This document shows positions 5,791 to 5,902 of a stretch of DNA of 5,902 nucleotides, piece by piece (position 1 is the first letter of the stretch; every line of letters starts with the position of its first letter). The position numbers were made by a program, and so were the translations under genes. This stretch comes from Rhodospirillales bacterium (GTDB lineage: Bacteria; Pseudomonadota; Alphaproteobacteria; Rhodospirillales; Magnetospirillaceae): NCBI GenBank assembly GCA_030040955.1, contig JASHSH010000248.1, positions 1 through 5,902 on the forward strand, in the 5' to 3' direction. The notes under the pieces are model-generated. The model saw only the letters and a list, made by a program, of their open reading frames with translations. It did no database searches and was not told where the DNA came from.

Positions 5791-5794
5791 AGCA

Positions 5795-5902
5795 ATGAGA
5801 AAAATTCTGGCTTTGGGGGCTGCGGCCCTCGCGGTCGGCCTGGGCAGCGGCGCTGCCTTCGCCGACGACCAGCCAGCGAACGCCGTCAAGGTGACGCTGA
5901 GC
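5795..5902 (+). CDS. Second outer-membrane porin, tandem paralog (5' end only)
   Basis: Thirty-six codons are visible before the window ends. They encode a Sec signal peptide starting MRKILALGAA and ending AFA, probably cut after Ala23, then DDQPANAVKVTLS. Aligned without gaps to the porin at 4109, 26 of 36 residues are identical, including all eleven of DDQPANAVKVT. The differences are mainly conservative changes inside the signal peptide. This makes it a paralog of the first gene, arranged head-to-tail and separated by a terminator, so probably transcribed from its own promoter. The remainder of the barrel lies outside the window, so whether the gene is intact and how far the copies have diverged cannot be judged here. 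Confidence 0.88.
   Translation, partial: MRKILALGAAALAVGLGSGAAFADDQPANAVKVTLS

Larger units (their letters stand above)
5430..5794. other. Intergenic spacer between the two porins
   Basis: This 365-bp spacer has two parts. About 5430-5580 is GC-rich, with imperfect hairpin potential (5466-5498, and TTCCGA/TCGGAA at 5519-5534 around TCGT). About 5581-5760 is more AT-rich and probably holds the promoter of the second porin. The AT-rich part contains the 11-base palindrome ATCAAATTGAT (5596-5606), the GTCACAAGCCGG direct repeat and a small hairpin near the start codon. TTGATA at 5602-5607 could be a -35 box, but no good -10 box follows at the right distance. An antisense frame crosses the whole spacer but runs into the terminator and is not credible. 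Confidence 0.5.

Noticed and set aside
5430..5795. 121-codon minus-strand open frame across the porin spacer
   Set aside because: It covers the likely promoter and leader of the second porin, has no visible family signature, and becomes Arg-rich as chance frames do.

Overview
The window looks like a piece of an alphaproteobacterial chromosome, most plausibly from the Rhodospirillales or a related order. The coding DNA is very GC-rich with strong G/C third positions. The order DUF3576 lipoprotein - leuS - lptE is a familiar alphaproteobacterial housekeeping arrangement. The two trimeric-porin-type genes resemble those of Rhodospirillales. The order-level placement is an inference from protein style, not from a search.

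Left part (1-3640, minus strand): a compact three-gene operon reads right to left. It starts at a candidate sigma-70-like promoter (3611-3640). A small DUF3576 lipoprotein (3029-3574) comes first, then after 41 bp the complete leucyl-tRNA synthetase gene leuS (381-2987), then the LPS-assembly lipoprotein gene lptE. lptE overlaps leuS by ATGA and runs off the left edge. holA would be expected next, outside the window.

Middle (3575-4108): a divergent intergenic region of 534 bp. Its left part is GC-rich. From about 3753 to 4030 it drops abruptly to about 27% GC by hand count. This AT island holds six TTCATGAA-like sites (three perfect, three with one or two changes), two short direct repeats, and a 10-bp-arm inverted repeat. 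No protein gene is apparent there. It is the most unusual non-coding signal in the window and probably carries control elements for the porin gene to its right.

Right part (4109-5902, plus strand): a complete outer-membrane porin (4109-5383) ends in a near-perfect intrinsic terminator with a UUCG loop (5404-5429). After a 365-bp spacer, a second porin starts at 5795 and is cut by the right edge. The two share 26 of their first 36 residues, including an identical 11-residue start to the mature protein, so they are tandem paralogs. Each has its own upstream region with different repeated motifs (TTCATGAA before the first, GTCACAAGCCGG before the second), which suggests they are regulated separately.

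The genes themselves are conventional envelope and translation functions. I see no mobile element, CRISPR array, tRNA, rRNA or defence system. What deserves a second look is the regulatory DNA in front of the two porins.
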